From Pedobacter rhodius (lineage in GTDB: Bacteria > Bacteroidota > Bacteroidia > Sphingobacteriales > Sphingobacteriaceae): 64,000 bases of DNA. Both the position numbers and the translations under genes were made by a program. Shown here piece after piece: positions 1 to 8,532 of this stretch (its first letter is position 1; each line of letters begins with the position of its first letter). Location: positions 1 to 64,000 of the forward strand of contig NZ_JAPWGL010000001.1 of the NCBI RefSeq assembly GCF_027213645.1. Reading direction: 5' to 3'. The notes below the pieces were generated by a model. The model was given only the letters and a program-made list of their open reading frames with translations, was not told the origin of the DNA and ran no database searches.

Positions 1-61
1 GTTACAGATGTAAAGCTGGTGACAGCACAGTCGAGTAATACTAATCATCCGAAGCTTTCAA
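1..61 (+). rRNA. 23S ribosomal RNA, 3' end (partial)
   Basis: The first about 60 bases read like the 3' terminus of a Bacteroidota 23S rRNA (AGCTGGTGACAGC, then a GAGTAATACTAAT block and GAAGCTTTC). The rest of the gene lies before the window. It is followed by a spacer of about 140 bases and a 5S gene in the same direction, the normal order of an rRNA operon. The exact 3' end is estimated. Confidence 0.85.
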
Positions 62-203
62 AGCTAACACAACTTGTTGTTTGTTCTTCAAAACTAACTT
101 CTTTCAATAATATGTCATTTAGTGGTAAGTACTGAGTACTTAGTAGATAGATAAGATGTCTAATTACTAACGACTAAATACTACATACTATTTAAAAATA
201 TTT
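62..203 (+). other. 23S-5S spacer with direct-repeat tract
   Basis: This is a non-coding spacer between 23S and 5S. From about 125 to 190 it holds short degenerate repeats of the AGTACTGAGTACTTAG and ACTAAATACTACATACT type. They resemble the AGTATCAAG-type tracts found between protein genes elsewhere in the window. No tRNA is seen in it. Confidence 0.6.
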
Positions 204-311
<108 letters not shown>

Positions 312-321
312 ATCTTAAAAG

Positions 322-355
322 AAACCCTTTAACGGAAACGTTGAAGGGTTTTCTT
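322..355 (+). terminator. rRNA operon intrinsic terminator
   Basis: A 13-bp stem (AAACCCTTTAACG pairing with CGTTGAAGGGTTT, one G-U pair) closes a GAAA tetraloop at 335-338 and runs into TTTTCTTGGTTT. It sits 10 bases after the 5S gene and is a convincing rho-independent terminator. Confidence 0.9.
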
Positions 356-402
356 GGTTTATAGGCTTTTCCATTTCTTCCCTCGGGATAGCTATCAGGG
401 AG

Positions 403-480
403 GCCGGTGCCAAATCTTAAAACCAAAACAGGCCTTTAACAAAAGCCCTTGCATTAACAACTGCAGGGGTTTCTTGGTTT
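403..480 (+). repeat. Duplicated 5S tail with second terminator
   Basis: The 18 bases CGGTGCCAAATCTTAAAA at 403-420 repeat the end of the 5S gene and its 3' flank (303-320) exactly, 100 bases downstream. A second hairpin follows (about 448-473; GCCCTTGCA pairing with TGCAGGGGT) and ends in TTTCTTGGTTT, as the first terminator does. This looks like a tandem duplication of the operon end, or the scar of a lost 5S copy. Confidence 0.65.
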
Positions 481-541
481 AAAAGACTAAAGACCAAAGC
501 CTAAAGACCAAAGACTAAAAACGAAAGGCGAAAAACGAAAC
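481..541 (+). repeat. AAAGACTAAAG-type low-complexity tract
   Basis: About 60 bases are built of degenerate 7-10 base units (AAAGACTAAAGACCAAAGC and variants). The same family, in either orientation, recurs near 9.73, 28.8, 39.8, 48.1, 48.8 and 54.9 kb. No coding potential is seen. Confidence 0.7.
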
Positions 542-597
542 CAAAACACAAGCCGAACGGTTTAGCGGTTAGCGGTAAACGTTGAGGTAAAGTTTAC

Positions 598-756
598 ATG
601 GAACTTGCAGTTGAAAATGCACTCCCATTGCATTGGCAACAACATAAAACCAAACAACCAGCGCCTGAACAACCAACAGAGTTAAAAGATGAGAGCGTGG
701 TTAATGAGTTATTATCGGCGATGTCATTTCTGGATGCTAAACAACTAAACATCTAA
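598..756 (+). CDS. Possible 52-residue protein of unknown function
   Basis: An ATG at 598 opens 52 codons (MELAVENALPLHWQQHK...) ending at TAA 754-756. The product would be hydrophilic, with a proline/glutamine patch (QPAPEQPTELKD) and a possible C-terminal helix, and has no signal peptide or recognised domain. It sits alone between the rRNA terminators and the subtilase gene. Codon use looks plausible, but a 52-codon frame can arise by chance. It could also be a fragment of a longer lost gene. I do not recognise it. Confidence 0.3.
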   Translation: MELAVENALPLHWQQHKTKQPAPEQPTELKDESVVNELLSAMSFLDAKQLNI

Positions 757-871
757 CCCACTAACCACCTAAGAACCTAACCAAAGGTTTGTTAAAATAT
801 GATAAAATTTTCGGGCTCAAGACAATAAAACCGTATTATTGCAGTATTACGTAAGTGTTAATATGACAAAT

Positions 872-2632
872 ATGAGTTTGAAGAAATTGCTATTTTTTTC
901 TTTTTTATTATGCTTAAACACAATCACCTTTGCGCAGAGCAAGAATATACAGTTACCCGCAAATTGGTTTAACCTAGACTTGGTAGAAAACGGATTTTTT
1001 GGCATAAGCACGGAGAAAGCATATCGTGATATTCTGAAAAATAAAATCCCGAAACAGAAAGTAATTGTTGCTGTCATTGATGGAGGTGTCGATATTAGTC
1101 ACCAGGATTTGAAAGACGTTTTATGGACAAATAAAAAAGAAATTCCAGGTAACGGCATTGATGATGACGGAAATGGTTATGTAGATGATATCCATGGCTG
1201 GAATTTTATTGGTTCAAAAAAAGGCAATCTCGAGTTTGATAATCTGGAACTCGTCAGGCTATTAAGAATATACACTCCAAAATACCAATCAACCACAAAC
1301 TTGACGCCTTTAGACAGCACACAAAAAGAAGAGTTTAGGTTATATAAAAAAATGGTTGGCGATTTCGGTAAAAAATATGAAGATGCAAGTAATACATTTT
1401 CAGTATTAGTCGCAATAAATAAAGTGCTCGATTCTGTCGCTAAAACCAGTAAAAAAGAAATTCCTGCTTACGAAGACATTGAGCAATATAAGGCAGATGA
1501 TGAAGTAGAGGAACAAGTAAAAACGATCATCAGAAAAGGTTCTAAAGATGATGGCAGTTTCGAAAAATTCTACAAAAACATTAAGGATGGTTATAAACAA
1601 TATGATGCGATGTTGAAGTATAACCTAAATCCGAAATATGATATGCGGGCAGAACTTGTTGGTGATGACTATACTAACGCTAACCAAAGAAATTATGGAA
1701 ATAATGATGTAAAAGGTCCGGATGCTTTACACGGCACACATGTTTCTGGAATTATCGGTGCAAATAGAACAAACACTTTAGGAGTAATGGGCGTTGCAAA
1801 TAATGTTAGCATTATGGCCATAAGAGTTGTACCTACCGGCGACGAACGGGATAAAGATGTCGCTAATGGAATTCGATATGCTGTAGACAATGGCGCCAAA
1901 GTAATTAATATGAGTTTTGGCAAATCGTATAAATGGGATAAAAAGGCAGTTGATGAAGCGGTTAAATATGCAGAAAGTAAAGGTGTTTTATTAGTGCATG
2001 CGGCAGGAAATGATAATCAGAATAACGATATCGATGAGAATTATCCCAATAAGTTTTATGATAGTAAAGAAGCTGAAGCTTATAAATTAGCTCATAAAAA
2101 ACCTTCTTTAGCTGATTTTATGCCACCAAAGAATGTACCTCAGAATAATGGGATGGGCATGAGACCACCAGTGGCTCGACCTGCAATTGTAAAGCCTGTT
2201 CCTTTAGATTCGACAAAATATGAACTTCCTCATGCATCAAACTGGATTGAAGTTGGTGCCAGTGCCTATAAAGATGATGACAATCTAAAAGCTGATTTTT
2301 CAAACTATGGAAAATATACCGTTGATGTTTTTGCGCCGGGATTCTTAATTAATTCTACAGCTCCGGATAACAAATATGAAGAACTGGACGGAACCAGCAT
2401 GGCATCGCCGGTAGTTTCTGGTTTGGCAGCTTTAATTTTAAGCTATTATCCGGATTTAAAACCTGCTCAGGTTAGAGAAATTATAATGAAATCGGTTTCA
2501 AAAGTGCTGCACAAAGTGAAATACAAAAATGAAAAGGGTGAAAATGTTCGGGTTCCTTTTAGTGATGTTTGTGTAAGCGGAGGTATTGTGAATACTTACA
2601 ATGCTTTGAAACTCGCAGAAACTTATAAATAA
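872..2632 (+). CDS. Secreted S8 (subtilisin-like) serine peptidase
   Basis: This is a subtilase of about 586 residues, exported through the Sec pathway. I place the start at ATG 872 because it gives a clean signal peptide (MSLKKLLFFSFLL...TFAQ); ATG 863 and ATG 839 are alternatives in the same frame. Numbered from 839, the catalytic triad is visible: Asp81 in AVIDGGVD, His298 in HGTHVSGIIGA, Ser520 in DGTSMASPVVSG, with oxyanion Asn391 in AAGNDN. About 200 charged residues lie between Asp and His, much longer than in classical subtilisin, and a proline-rich loop lies near 429-455. No type IX secretion C-terminal domain is seen, so it is probably periplasmic or outer-membrane associated. It stands alone, converging on the deacetylase gene. 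Confidence 0.93.
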   Translation: MSLKKLLFFSFLLCLNTITFAQSKNIQLPANWFNLDLVENGFFGISTEKAYRDILKNKIPKQKVIVAVIDGGVDISHQDLKDVLWTNKKEIPGNGIDDDGNGYVDDIHGWNFIGSKKGNLEFDNLELVRLLRIYTPKYQSTTNLTPLDSTQKEEFRLYKKMVGDFGKKYEDASNTFSVLVAINKVLDSVAKTSKKEIPAYEDIEQYKADDEVEEQVKTIIRKGSKDDGSFEKFYKNIKDGYKQYDAMLKYNLNPKYDMRAELVGDDYTNANQRNYGNNDVKGPDALHGTHVSGIIGANRTNTLGVMGVANNVSIMAIRVVPTGDERDKDVANGIRYAVDNGAKVINMSFGKSYKWDKKAVDEAVKYAESKGVLLVHAAGNDNQNNDIDENYPNKFYDSKEAEAYKLAHKKPSLADFMPPKNVPQNNGMGMRPPVARPAIVKPVPLDSTKYELPHASNWIEVGASAYKDDDNLKADFSNYGKYTVDVFAPGFLINSTAPDNKYEELDGTSMASPVVSGLAALILSYYPDLKPAQVREIIMKSVSKVLHKVKYKNEKGENVRVPFSDVCVSGGIVNTYNALKLAETYK

Positions 2633-2672
2633 TCCGGAATTAAACTGCAAACTTAAGGCTGTAAACCGGCTA

Positions 2673-3449
2673 TTAATTTATGGTTTTAATGAAATCCTGA
2701 AAAGTGCCAAAAGGGTAGTTTTTTAATTTCATCCAAGATATCAAGCTTTCCATTCTTTCAATCATTTTATGCCCGGTATTTTTTCTTACATAGCCAGGAA
2801 ATCCGAAGCGTTCAAAATCATCCAGATCAGTAAATTCCCACGGGTGAAAATAAATATTCAGGTATTTATCTTTTTTATATGTCCAGCTTACCAAAGATTT
2901 GTAAATGCTTAAGGGTAAGTTATGAAACGAAAGCCAGAATAATGGGAATCTGATCAGCGGACTTACCGAAGCAGGTATTTGCAATACGTTTTCTTTGGTG
3001 AAAAAAGTTCTTGAAATGTTCAGGTTATTGTACCTCCCGGGCAAAAATGTAGGATTAATTGATGTGTTATATGTATAGCCGGCTTTCTCAATTTCTTTTT
3101 CATCCACAGGCATCATTCTGGCCATTCTATATCCGGTTATTTCCTTCCCTGACAGTTCTTCCAGTTTTAATTTTGATTGAAGCAAATGTTCGGGTTTAAA
3201 ATCAGAATGGTAATAACCATGAGATGCCAGTTCATGCCCCGTTTCTGTAATTCTTTTTATTAAGTCTGGGATGTTTTCTGCAAAAGTAACGGTACAAAAA
3301 AAAGTCGCTTTTACATCGTATTTATCTAAAATATGAAGTATGGAAATTGTTCCTGCCTTGGAAATTGTGATTTGATCTGCAAATGAGATATCCTTACCAT
3401 ATTCAAAAGGCATGTCGAATTCTTCAATGTCGAAACTTAAAAGCACCAT
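2673..3449 (-). CDS. Polysaccharide deacetylase (NodB domain)
   Basis: The 258-residue protein has a NodB-type carbohydrate esterase 4 fold. Visible motifs are the N-terminal acidic motif SFDIEEFD (Asp7), the metal-binding histidine pair in SHGYYHSDF (His77, His81), and a late HPWEF motif. No signal peptide is present, so it probably acts on the cytoplasmic side. It is the last gene of a minus-strand operon: its ATG overlaps the stop of the upstream DPM1-type glycosyltransferase by one base. With that context it may remove an acetyl or formyl group from a polyprenyl-linked amino sugar, as ArnD does in the Arn pathway; this role is inference, the family call is firm. Confidence 0.85.
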   Translation of the reverse strand: MVLLSFDIEEFDMPFEYGKDISFADQITISKAGTISILHILDKYDVKATFFCTVTFAENIPDLIKRITETGHELASHGYYHSDFKPEHLLQSKLKLEELSGKEITGYRMARMMPVDEKEIEKAGYTYNTSINPTFLPGRYNNLNISRTFFTKENVLQIPASVSPLIRFPLFWLSFHNLPLSIYKSLVSWTYKKDKYLNIYFHPWEFTDLDDFERFGFPGYVRKNTGHKMIERMESLISWMKLKNYPFGTFQDFIKTIN

Positions 3450-4381
3450 TATTTTGCAGGTATATTTGTGGAACGGATAATATAATTTGGCCTGTTTTTA
3501 GACTGCATGAACATTTTACCTACGTAGATTCCTATAATACCTAAAATGATCAATTGTAGTCCTCCAAAGAAAACAATCGTCATAATTACCGATGCCCAAC
3601 CTGAAACCTCTACATTATTTACAAATGCATAAATAATATAAGGTATATAAAGTATTGACGCAAATGATAAAATAAAGCCTAAGTAAACAGCTGAATAAAG
3701 CGGTTTGATGCTAAACGATGTAACACCATGCAAGGCAAGCCTAAACATTTTTTTGAGGGTATATTTGCTCTTACCTGAAAAACGTACAGCCGGATTGTAC
3801 CTGATTGCATGTTGCTTAAAGCCCAACCATTTAACTAAACCCCTCAAGAAGGGTTCATTTTCATGAAAATTGCGAAAAACATTAACAACTTTTTGATCCA
3901 ATAAACGGAAATCAGCTGCTCCAGCCTCTAATTCAATATCGGAAAGTGAGTTTAAAATTTTATAAAACATGCTGGAGGAATTTCTTTTTCCTTTCGACAG
4001 ATTTGTATCTTCTGCTCTTATCGTGTACACAACTTCAAAACCTTCTTCCCATTTTTTCAGCATTTCGGGAATTACCTCAGGCGGGTGTTGCATATCGCAA
4101 TCCATAGAAATTACGCAGTCGCCAAAAGCATTGTCCATGCCTGCTTTAACCGCTAACTGATGTCCGAAATTCTTTGAAAACTCTAAAAAAAAGATGTTAT
4201 CTGCTGTTGCAGCATAATTTTTTACTTTTTCAAGTGTATCATCTGCACTTCCATCATCAACTATGATAAGTTCGTAATCGTAATTAATTGTTGTAAAAAC
4301 CTTCTTAATACTTTCGGCAATTACAAATATATTATCGGCTTCGTTGTAGGCAGGAATAACAATAGAAACTAATTTTTTCAT
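3449..4381 (-). CDS. DPM1/ArnC-type glycosyltransferase family 2
   Basis: The 310-residue protein starts with a GT2 GT-A domain: VIPAYNEADN, IIVDDGSADD, and the metal-binding DCDMQHPP. Two membrane helices follow at the C terminus (about 228-255 and 262-288). This architecture is that of polyprenyl-phosphate sugar transferases (DPM1, GtrB, ArnC), which charge undecaprenyl or dolichyl phosphate with a sugar at the inner membrane. The gene overlaps the GT87-like gene upstream by 4 bases (ATGA) and the deacetylase downstream by 1 base, so all three are translationally coupled. The sugar cannot be read from the sequence. Confidence 0.9.
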   Translation of the reverse strand: MKKLVSIVIPAYNEADNIFVIAESIKKVFTTINYDYELIIVDDGSADDTLEKVKNYAATADNIFFLEFSKNFGHQLAVKAGMDNAFGDCVISMDCDMQHPPEVIPEMLKKWEEGFEVVYTIRAEDTNLSKGKRNSSSMFYKILNSLSDIELEAGAADFRLLDQKVVNVFRNFHENEPFLRGLVKWLGFKQHAIRYNPAVRFSGKSKYTLKKMFRLALHGVTSFSIKPLYSAVYLGFILSFASILYIPYIIYAFVNNVEVSGWASVIMTIVFFGGLQLIILGIIGIYVGKMFMQSKNRPNYIIRSTNIPAK

Positions 4382-5562
4382 TTATCTGTAATCAAATAAG
4401 AGTCGAAATCTTCTTTCATCATTTGATAAATCAGGGTTAGCCAAATGATGATGCAAGGTAGGGCTTTGAGCGAATATAGACGAATAAATTCCTTCGCAAC
4501 GCTTGGAAAAATATCGGTTGGCGACAAACTGGTTAATATAAATGCAAAAATAAAGAGCAAAATTACCCAGATATTTTTAGGATTTGGTTGTGTTACATAC
4601 CAAATTGCAATACCTGCAAATGCAATAACATACGTAGGTGATTCTGAGCTGCTGCTGAAAATAACCGTGAAAATTAATGTTGAAGCAAGTAGCATTAGTC
4701 TAAAAGCTAGCTTTTTATATTGTTTGATTCGAAGGTATGGTAAAGTAAAAATTAAAACGCCTCCAATTAAAAATGGTGTGTTGGGTAGGTTAATATTTCC
4801 TGAAATCCGACGTGCCATGCCCATAACAGAAATATCCTGAAATGAATTTAGCGAAGCATTCACATCATTTTTATGAACTAAAGAATTGTACCAATCCTGA
4901 TAAGAATGAATTATAAATGACGGTGATGAAATTACCATTGGTAAAGCAAATAAAATAAGAAAAGCGGAGAGGCAAGATAAAATAAACTTTAATTTATTTT
5001 CAGTGAAAAAGAAGAAGGCTAAACCAACAATGCCATACAATTTAACAAGCGTTCCAAACGCAATAAAAAAAGCAGACTGAACTTCTTTTTTCTTTAACAA
5101 ATATGAAAAACCCAGCATGATTGTTCCGGTTAATGCAATATTAAACTGGAAACTAAATAAGGCAGTTAAGGCTTCATGGGCACAAATCCATGCAACAATA
5201 GCGCGTTTGTTTTCGGCTATCGGTAAACTGTAAATTCCCCAAAGCAATATTAGTACATTGGCTATATTCCATAATATCATGCCTAAGCCATCAGGAAGTA
5301 TTGCAAATGGGGCTATAAATAGCGAAAATAACGGGCCATAATGATTGCTGTCCAGGTATTCCGGATAATTATCATATAGGTTCTGTAAATCTATAGTGTG
5401 CCAATAAACATATTTGAAAATAGAATAGTTATTGTACGCGTGATGTAAGTATTGTTTTCCTCCGGCAACTACTGCTAATAAAACATAAATAGAAACAATA
5501 AACTGCTTTTTTAGCAAGTACGTCGTAATCTTATTATAATTAACTTTTCTGAAAGCCTTCAT
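4378..5562 (-). CDS. GT87-like (DUF2029) polytopic membrane glycosyltransferase
   Basis: This 394-residue membrane protein has about nine to ten hydrophobic helices, an early loop with acidic residues (DLQNLYDNYPEYLDSNHYGP), and FxxxxLTGTIMLGF-like segments typical of the GT-C family GT87/DUF2029. Such enzymes take sugar from a polyprenyl-phosphate carrier on the outer face of the membrane. It is the first gene of the operon and overlaps the GT2 gene that could make that carrier-linked sugar. The gene is divergent from xylB, with about 140 bases between them. The family call is reasonable; acceptor and sugar are unknown. Confidence 0.75.
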   Translation of the reverse strand: MKAFRKVNYNKITTYLLKKQFIVSIYVLLAVVAGGKQYLHHAYNNYSIFKYVYWHTIDLQNLYDNYPEYLDSNHYGPLFSLFIAPFAILPDGLGMILWNIANVLILLWGIYSLPIAENKRAIVAWICAHEALTALFSFQFNIALTGTIMLGFSYLLKKKEVQSAFFIAFGTLVKLYGIVGLAFFFFTENKLKFILSCLSAFLILFALPMVISSPSFIIHSYQDWYNSLVHKNDVNASLNSFQDISVMGMARRISGNINLPNTPFLIGGVLIFTLPYLRIKQYKKLAFRLMLLASTLIFTVIFSSSSESPTYVIAFAGIAIWYVTQPNPKNIWVILLFIFAFILTSLSPTDIFPSVAKEFIRLYSLKALPCIIIWLTLIYQMMKEDFDSYLITDK

Positions 5563-5632
5563 TATGATTAGTGCCGCTAATATAAGAATTTAAAATCGAT
5601 GAAGATGCTGAGCAAATATTCAATGATAAAAT

Positions 5633-5662
5633 TTGACTTTTTGAAATTTAAATTTAACTTTA
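5633..5662 (+). promoter_or_regulatory. Candidate xyl operon promoter
   Basis: A TTG at 5633-5635 lies 19 bases before TAACTTTA at 5655-5662. This fits the Bacteroidota layout (-33 TTG, 17-23 bases, -7 TAnnTTTG) with one mismatch in the -7 box. The LacI-type operator overlaps its 3' end. Confidence 0.5.
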
Positions 5663-5678
5663 TGCAACCGTTTGCATA
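5661..5678. promoter_or_regulatory. LacI-family operator palindrome upstream of xylB
   Basis: TATGCAACCGTTTGCATA matches its own reverse complement at 16 of 18 positions and has the central CG step typical of LacI/GalR-family operators. It lies 23 bases before the xylB ATG and directly after the -7 box, a position where a bound repressor would block transcription. The gene at 8533, the third of this operon, encodes a LacI-family regulator and is the obvious candidate binder. Confidence 0.75.
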
Positions 5679-5701
5679 AGGCTATATTTAACCAATTTTC
5701 T

Positions 5702-7177
5702 ATGTATTTATTAGGTATCGATATTGGAACTTCATCTATAAAAGTTTCTGCAGTAGATATTCATACACAAAAGAGCGTTGCAACTGCTCAATATCCCGAC
5801 GACGAAGCCGAGATAAAATCTGTTCAATCCGGATGGGCAGAACAATCGCCTGAAGACTGGTGGTCGAATACCCAAAAGGCCATTTCTAAATTGAATGCCA
5901 CCGGGTTATTTGATCCCGAACAAATACGGGCAATTGGAATTGCCTACCAGATGCATGGATTAGTTGTCGTAGATAAAAATCAAAATATTTTAAGAGACAG
6001 TATTATCTGGTGCGATAGCAGAGCCGTAGCAATTGGTGAAAAAGCTTTTGATGAAATCGGCAATGAATTGTGCTTAAGTCATCTGCTAAACTCGCCCGGA
6101 AATTTTACAGCTTCAAAATTAGCCTGGGTAAAAAATAACGAACAGGAAATTTATAAAAAAATAGATAAGGTTATGCTGCCGGGAGATTTCATTGCAATGA
6201 AACTTACAGGTAAAGTTACTACAAGCATATCTGCACTCTCGGAAGGTATTTTCTGGGATTTTAAGGAAGATGAGGTATCTGAAGCTGTACTGGATTATTA
6301 TGGAATCGACAGCAGATTAATCCCAGATTTATATCCTTTATTTTCTGAACATGGAAATTTGAAAGACGATATTGCTGCTCAACTGGGTTTAAAGAAAGGT
6401 ATTCCGGTAGCTTATAAGTCTGGTGACCAACCAAATAATGCCTTATCTCTTAATGTATTAAAACCCGGAGAAGTGGCAGCTACTGCTGGTACCTCAGGCG
6501 TAATATATGGTGTTAGTGATGAGCTAACTTATGATTTACAGTCGAGGGTAAATACTTTCGCACATGTAACGTACTCAAAGGAAAATAAATATACAGGCGT
6601 TTTATTATGTATCAACGGTACAGGAAGCATGTATCGCTGGGCTAAAAATAATTTTGCACCACAAATACCCTATTCAGAATTAAATGTATCAGCTGCTTCT
6701 GCGCCGATTGGTAGCAGAGGAATTAAGGTTCTGCCATTTGGTAATGGAGCAGAACGTATGCTGGGAAATAAATATACGGGTGCCCAGTTTCTTGGAATAG
6801 ATTTAAACATACATACCCAGGCTGATATTTTCAGAGCCGTACAAGAGGGAATTGCTTTTTCTTTTCGTTACGGATTAGATATCATGCGTGAGAACGGGAT
6901 GGAGCCAAAAGTAATAAGAGCGGGTAAAGCAAACTTATTTTTAAGTACTGTTTTTACCCAAACTTTTGTAGATGTAACCGGTGTACCTGTTGAACTTTAT
7001 GAAAACGATGGTAGTGTTGGTGCAGCACTTGGTGCAGGAATAGGCTCAGGGATTTTTGAAAATGCTGAAGCTGCATTTAAAAATCACGAGATGATTAAAC
7101 GTGTGGAACCAAAAAATATCGCTGAATATGAACCTATTTACCAGGATTGGAAGAAAATTTTAATTAAAGCATTATAA
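5702..7177 (+). CDS. xylB: Xylulokinase
   Basis: This FGGY-family carbohydrate kinase of 491 residues phosphorylates D-xylulose to xylulose 5-phosphate in the cytoplasm. I start at ATG 5702 (MYLLGIDIGTSSIKV); a TTG ten codons upstream lies inside the operator/leader and is unlikely. Visible are the N-terminal phosphate-binding DIGTSS, the AIGIAYQMHGLV segment with the MHG sugar-binding motif typical of xylulokinases, the catalytic Asp in YKSGDQPNNA, and the adenosine-loop AGTSGVIYG. It is followed 20 bases later by xylA and then by a LacI regulator, so the operon converts D-xylose to xylulose 5-phosphate. Confidence 0.95.
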   Translation: MYLLGIDIGTSSIKVSAVDIHTQKSVATAQYPDDEAEIKSVQSGWAEQSPEDWWSNTQKAISKLNATGLFDPEQIRAIGIAYQMHGLVVVDKNQNILRDSIIWCDSRAVAIGEKAFDEIGNELCLSHLLNSPGNFTASKLAWVKNNEQEIYKKIDKVMLPGDFIAMKLTGKVTTSISALSEGIFWDFKEDEVSEAVLDYYGIDSRLIPDLYPLFSEHGNLKDDIAAQLGLKKGIPVAYKSGDQPNNALSLNVLKPGEVAATAGTSGVIYGVSDELTYDLQSRVNTFAHVTYSKENKYTGVLLCINGTGSMYRWAKNNFAPQIPYSELNVSAASAPIGSRGIKVLPFGNGAERMLGNKYTGAQFLGIDLNIHTQADIFRAVQEGIAFSFRYGLDIMRENGMEPKVIRAGKANLFLSTVFTQTFVDVTGVPVELYENDGSVGAALGAGIGSGIFENAEAAFKNHEMIKRVEPKNIAEYEPIYQDWKKILIKAL

Positions 7178-7197
7178 GAACCACAAAATAAAATAAT

Positions 7198-8529
7198 ATG
7201 ATAAAAGTAGTAACAGGCGACACAGAATTTTTTAAAGGAATTGAACAAATTAAGTTTGAAGGTTTAGGAAGCGATAATCCTTTGGCATTCAGATGGTACG
7301 AAGCAGATAAGATAGTTGCTGGCAAAACCATGAACGAACATTTTAAGTTTGCCTGTGCGTACTGGCATTCTTTTAATGGAAATGGAAGTGATCCTTTCGG
7401 CGGCGCAACACATGTTTTTCCGTGGGATGAAAAAAAAGATGCTATCGAAAGGGCAAAAGATAAAATGGATGCTGCGTTTGAATTCATCACAAAAATGCAA
7501 ATTCCATATTATTGTTTCCATGATGTGGATGTAGTTGATTATGGTGATAATATAGCTGAAAATGAGCACAGACTACAAACACTGGTTGAGTATGCAAAGC
7601 AGAAACAAGCTGAAAGCGGTGTAAAATTGCTTTGGGGAACGGCAAATTTATTTAGCCATAAGCGTTACATGAATGGTGCTTCTACCAATCCCGATTTTCA
7701 TGTATTGGCTCATGGAGCAGCACAGGTTAAAGCGGCTTTAGATGCAACAATTGCTTTAGGCGGTGAAAATTATGTTTTCTGGGGCGGAAGAGAAGGCTAC
7801 ATGAGTTTGCTTAATACAAACATGAAACGTGAGCAGGAACATTTAGCAAAATTTTTACACGCAGCTAAAGACTATGCCCGTAAAAATGGCTTTAAAGGAA
7901 CTTTCTTCATCGAGCCAAAACCTTGCGAGCCTTCTAAGCACCAGTATGATTACGATGCCGCTACTGTTAAGGGCTTTTTGCAGCAATATGATTTGCTTAA
8001 TGATTTTAAACTGAACCTGGAGGTAAACCATGCTACACTTGCCGGTCATACTTTTCAGCATGAATTGCAGGTAGCGGTTGATAATGGTTTACTGGGTTCT
8101 ATTGATGCGAACCGTGGCGATTACCAAAACGGCTGGGATACGGATCAGTTTCCGAACGATATTAACGAGTTAACCGAAACCATGCTGATTATTTTAGAAG
8201 GTGGTGGTTTGCAGGGTGGTGGTGTAAACTTTGATGCAAAAATCCGCAGAAATTCTACCGACCCAAAAGATCTGTTTTATGCACATGTTGGTGGAATGGA
8301 TATTTTTGCAAGGGCTTTAATTACTGCTGATGCCATCCTTCAGAAATCTGATTACAAAAAAATCAGAAGTGAGCGTTATTCATCATTTGATAGCGGAAAA
8401 GGTGCTGAGTTTGAACAAGGTAAATTATCTTTAGAAGATTTAAGAAATTTTGCTGCTGAAAATGGCGAACCTGAAGTGCGTAGCGGTAAACAGGAATATT
8501 TAGAAAATCTGATTAACAGATACATTTAA
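7198..8529 (+). CDS. xylA: Xylose isomerase (class II)
   Basis: The 443-residue protein is a class II xylose isomerase, interconverting D-xylose and D-xylulose with two divalent metal ions. The catalytic His108 and Asp111 lie in CFHDVDV, the metal ligand Glu239 in FIEPKP, and further metal ligands in GSIDANRGD and GWDTDQFP. Length and the long N terminus fit class II. ATG 7198 follows xylB by 20 bases, and the stop is 3 bases before the regulator's TTG start, so the three genes form one transcription unit. No transporter for xylose is visible in the window. Confidence 0.97.
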   Translation: MIKVVTGDTEFFKGIEQIKFEGLGSDNPLAFRWYEADKIVAGKTMNEHFKFACAYWHSFNGNGSDPFGGATHVFPWDEKKDAIERAKDKMDAAFEFITKMQIPYYCFHDVDVVDYGDNIAENEHRLQTLVEYAKQKQAESGVKLLWGTANLFSHKRYMNGASTNPDFHVLAHGAAQVKAALDATIALGGENYVFWGGREGYMSLLNTNMKREQEHLAKFLHAAKDYARKNGFKGTFFIEPKPCEPSKHQYDYDAATVKGFLQQYDLLNDFKLNLEVNHATLAGHTFQHELQVAVDNGLLGSIDANRGDYQNGWDTDQFPNDINELTETMLIILEGGGLQGGGVNFDAKIRRNSTDPKDLFYAHVGGMDIFARALITADAILQKSDYKKIRSERYSSFDSGKGAEFEQGKLSLEDLRNFAAENGEPEVRSGKQEYLENLINRYI

Positions 8530-8532
8530 TAC

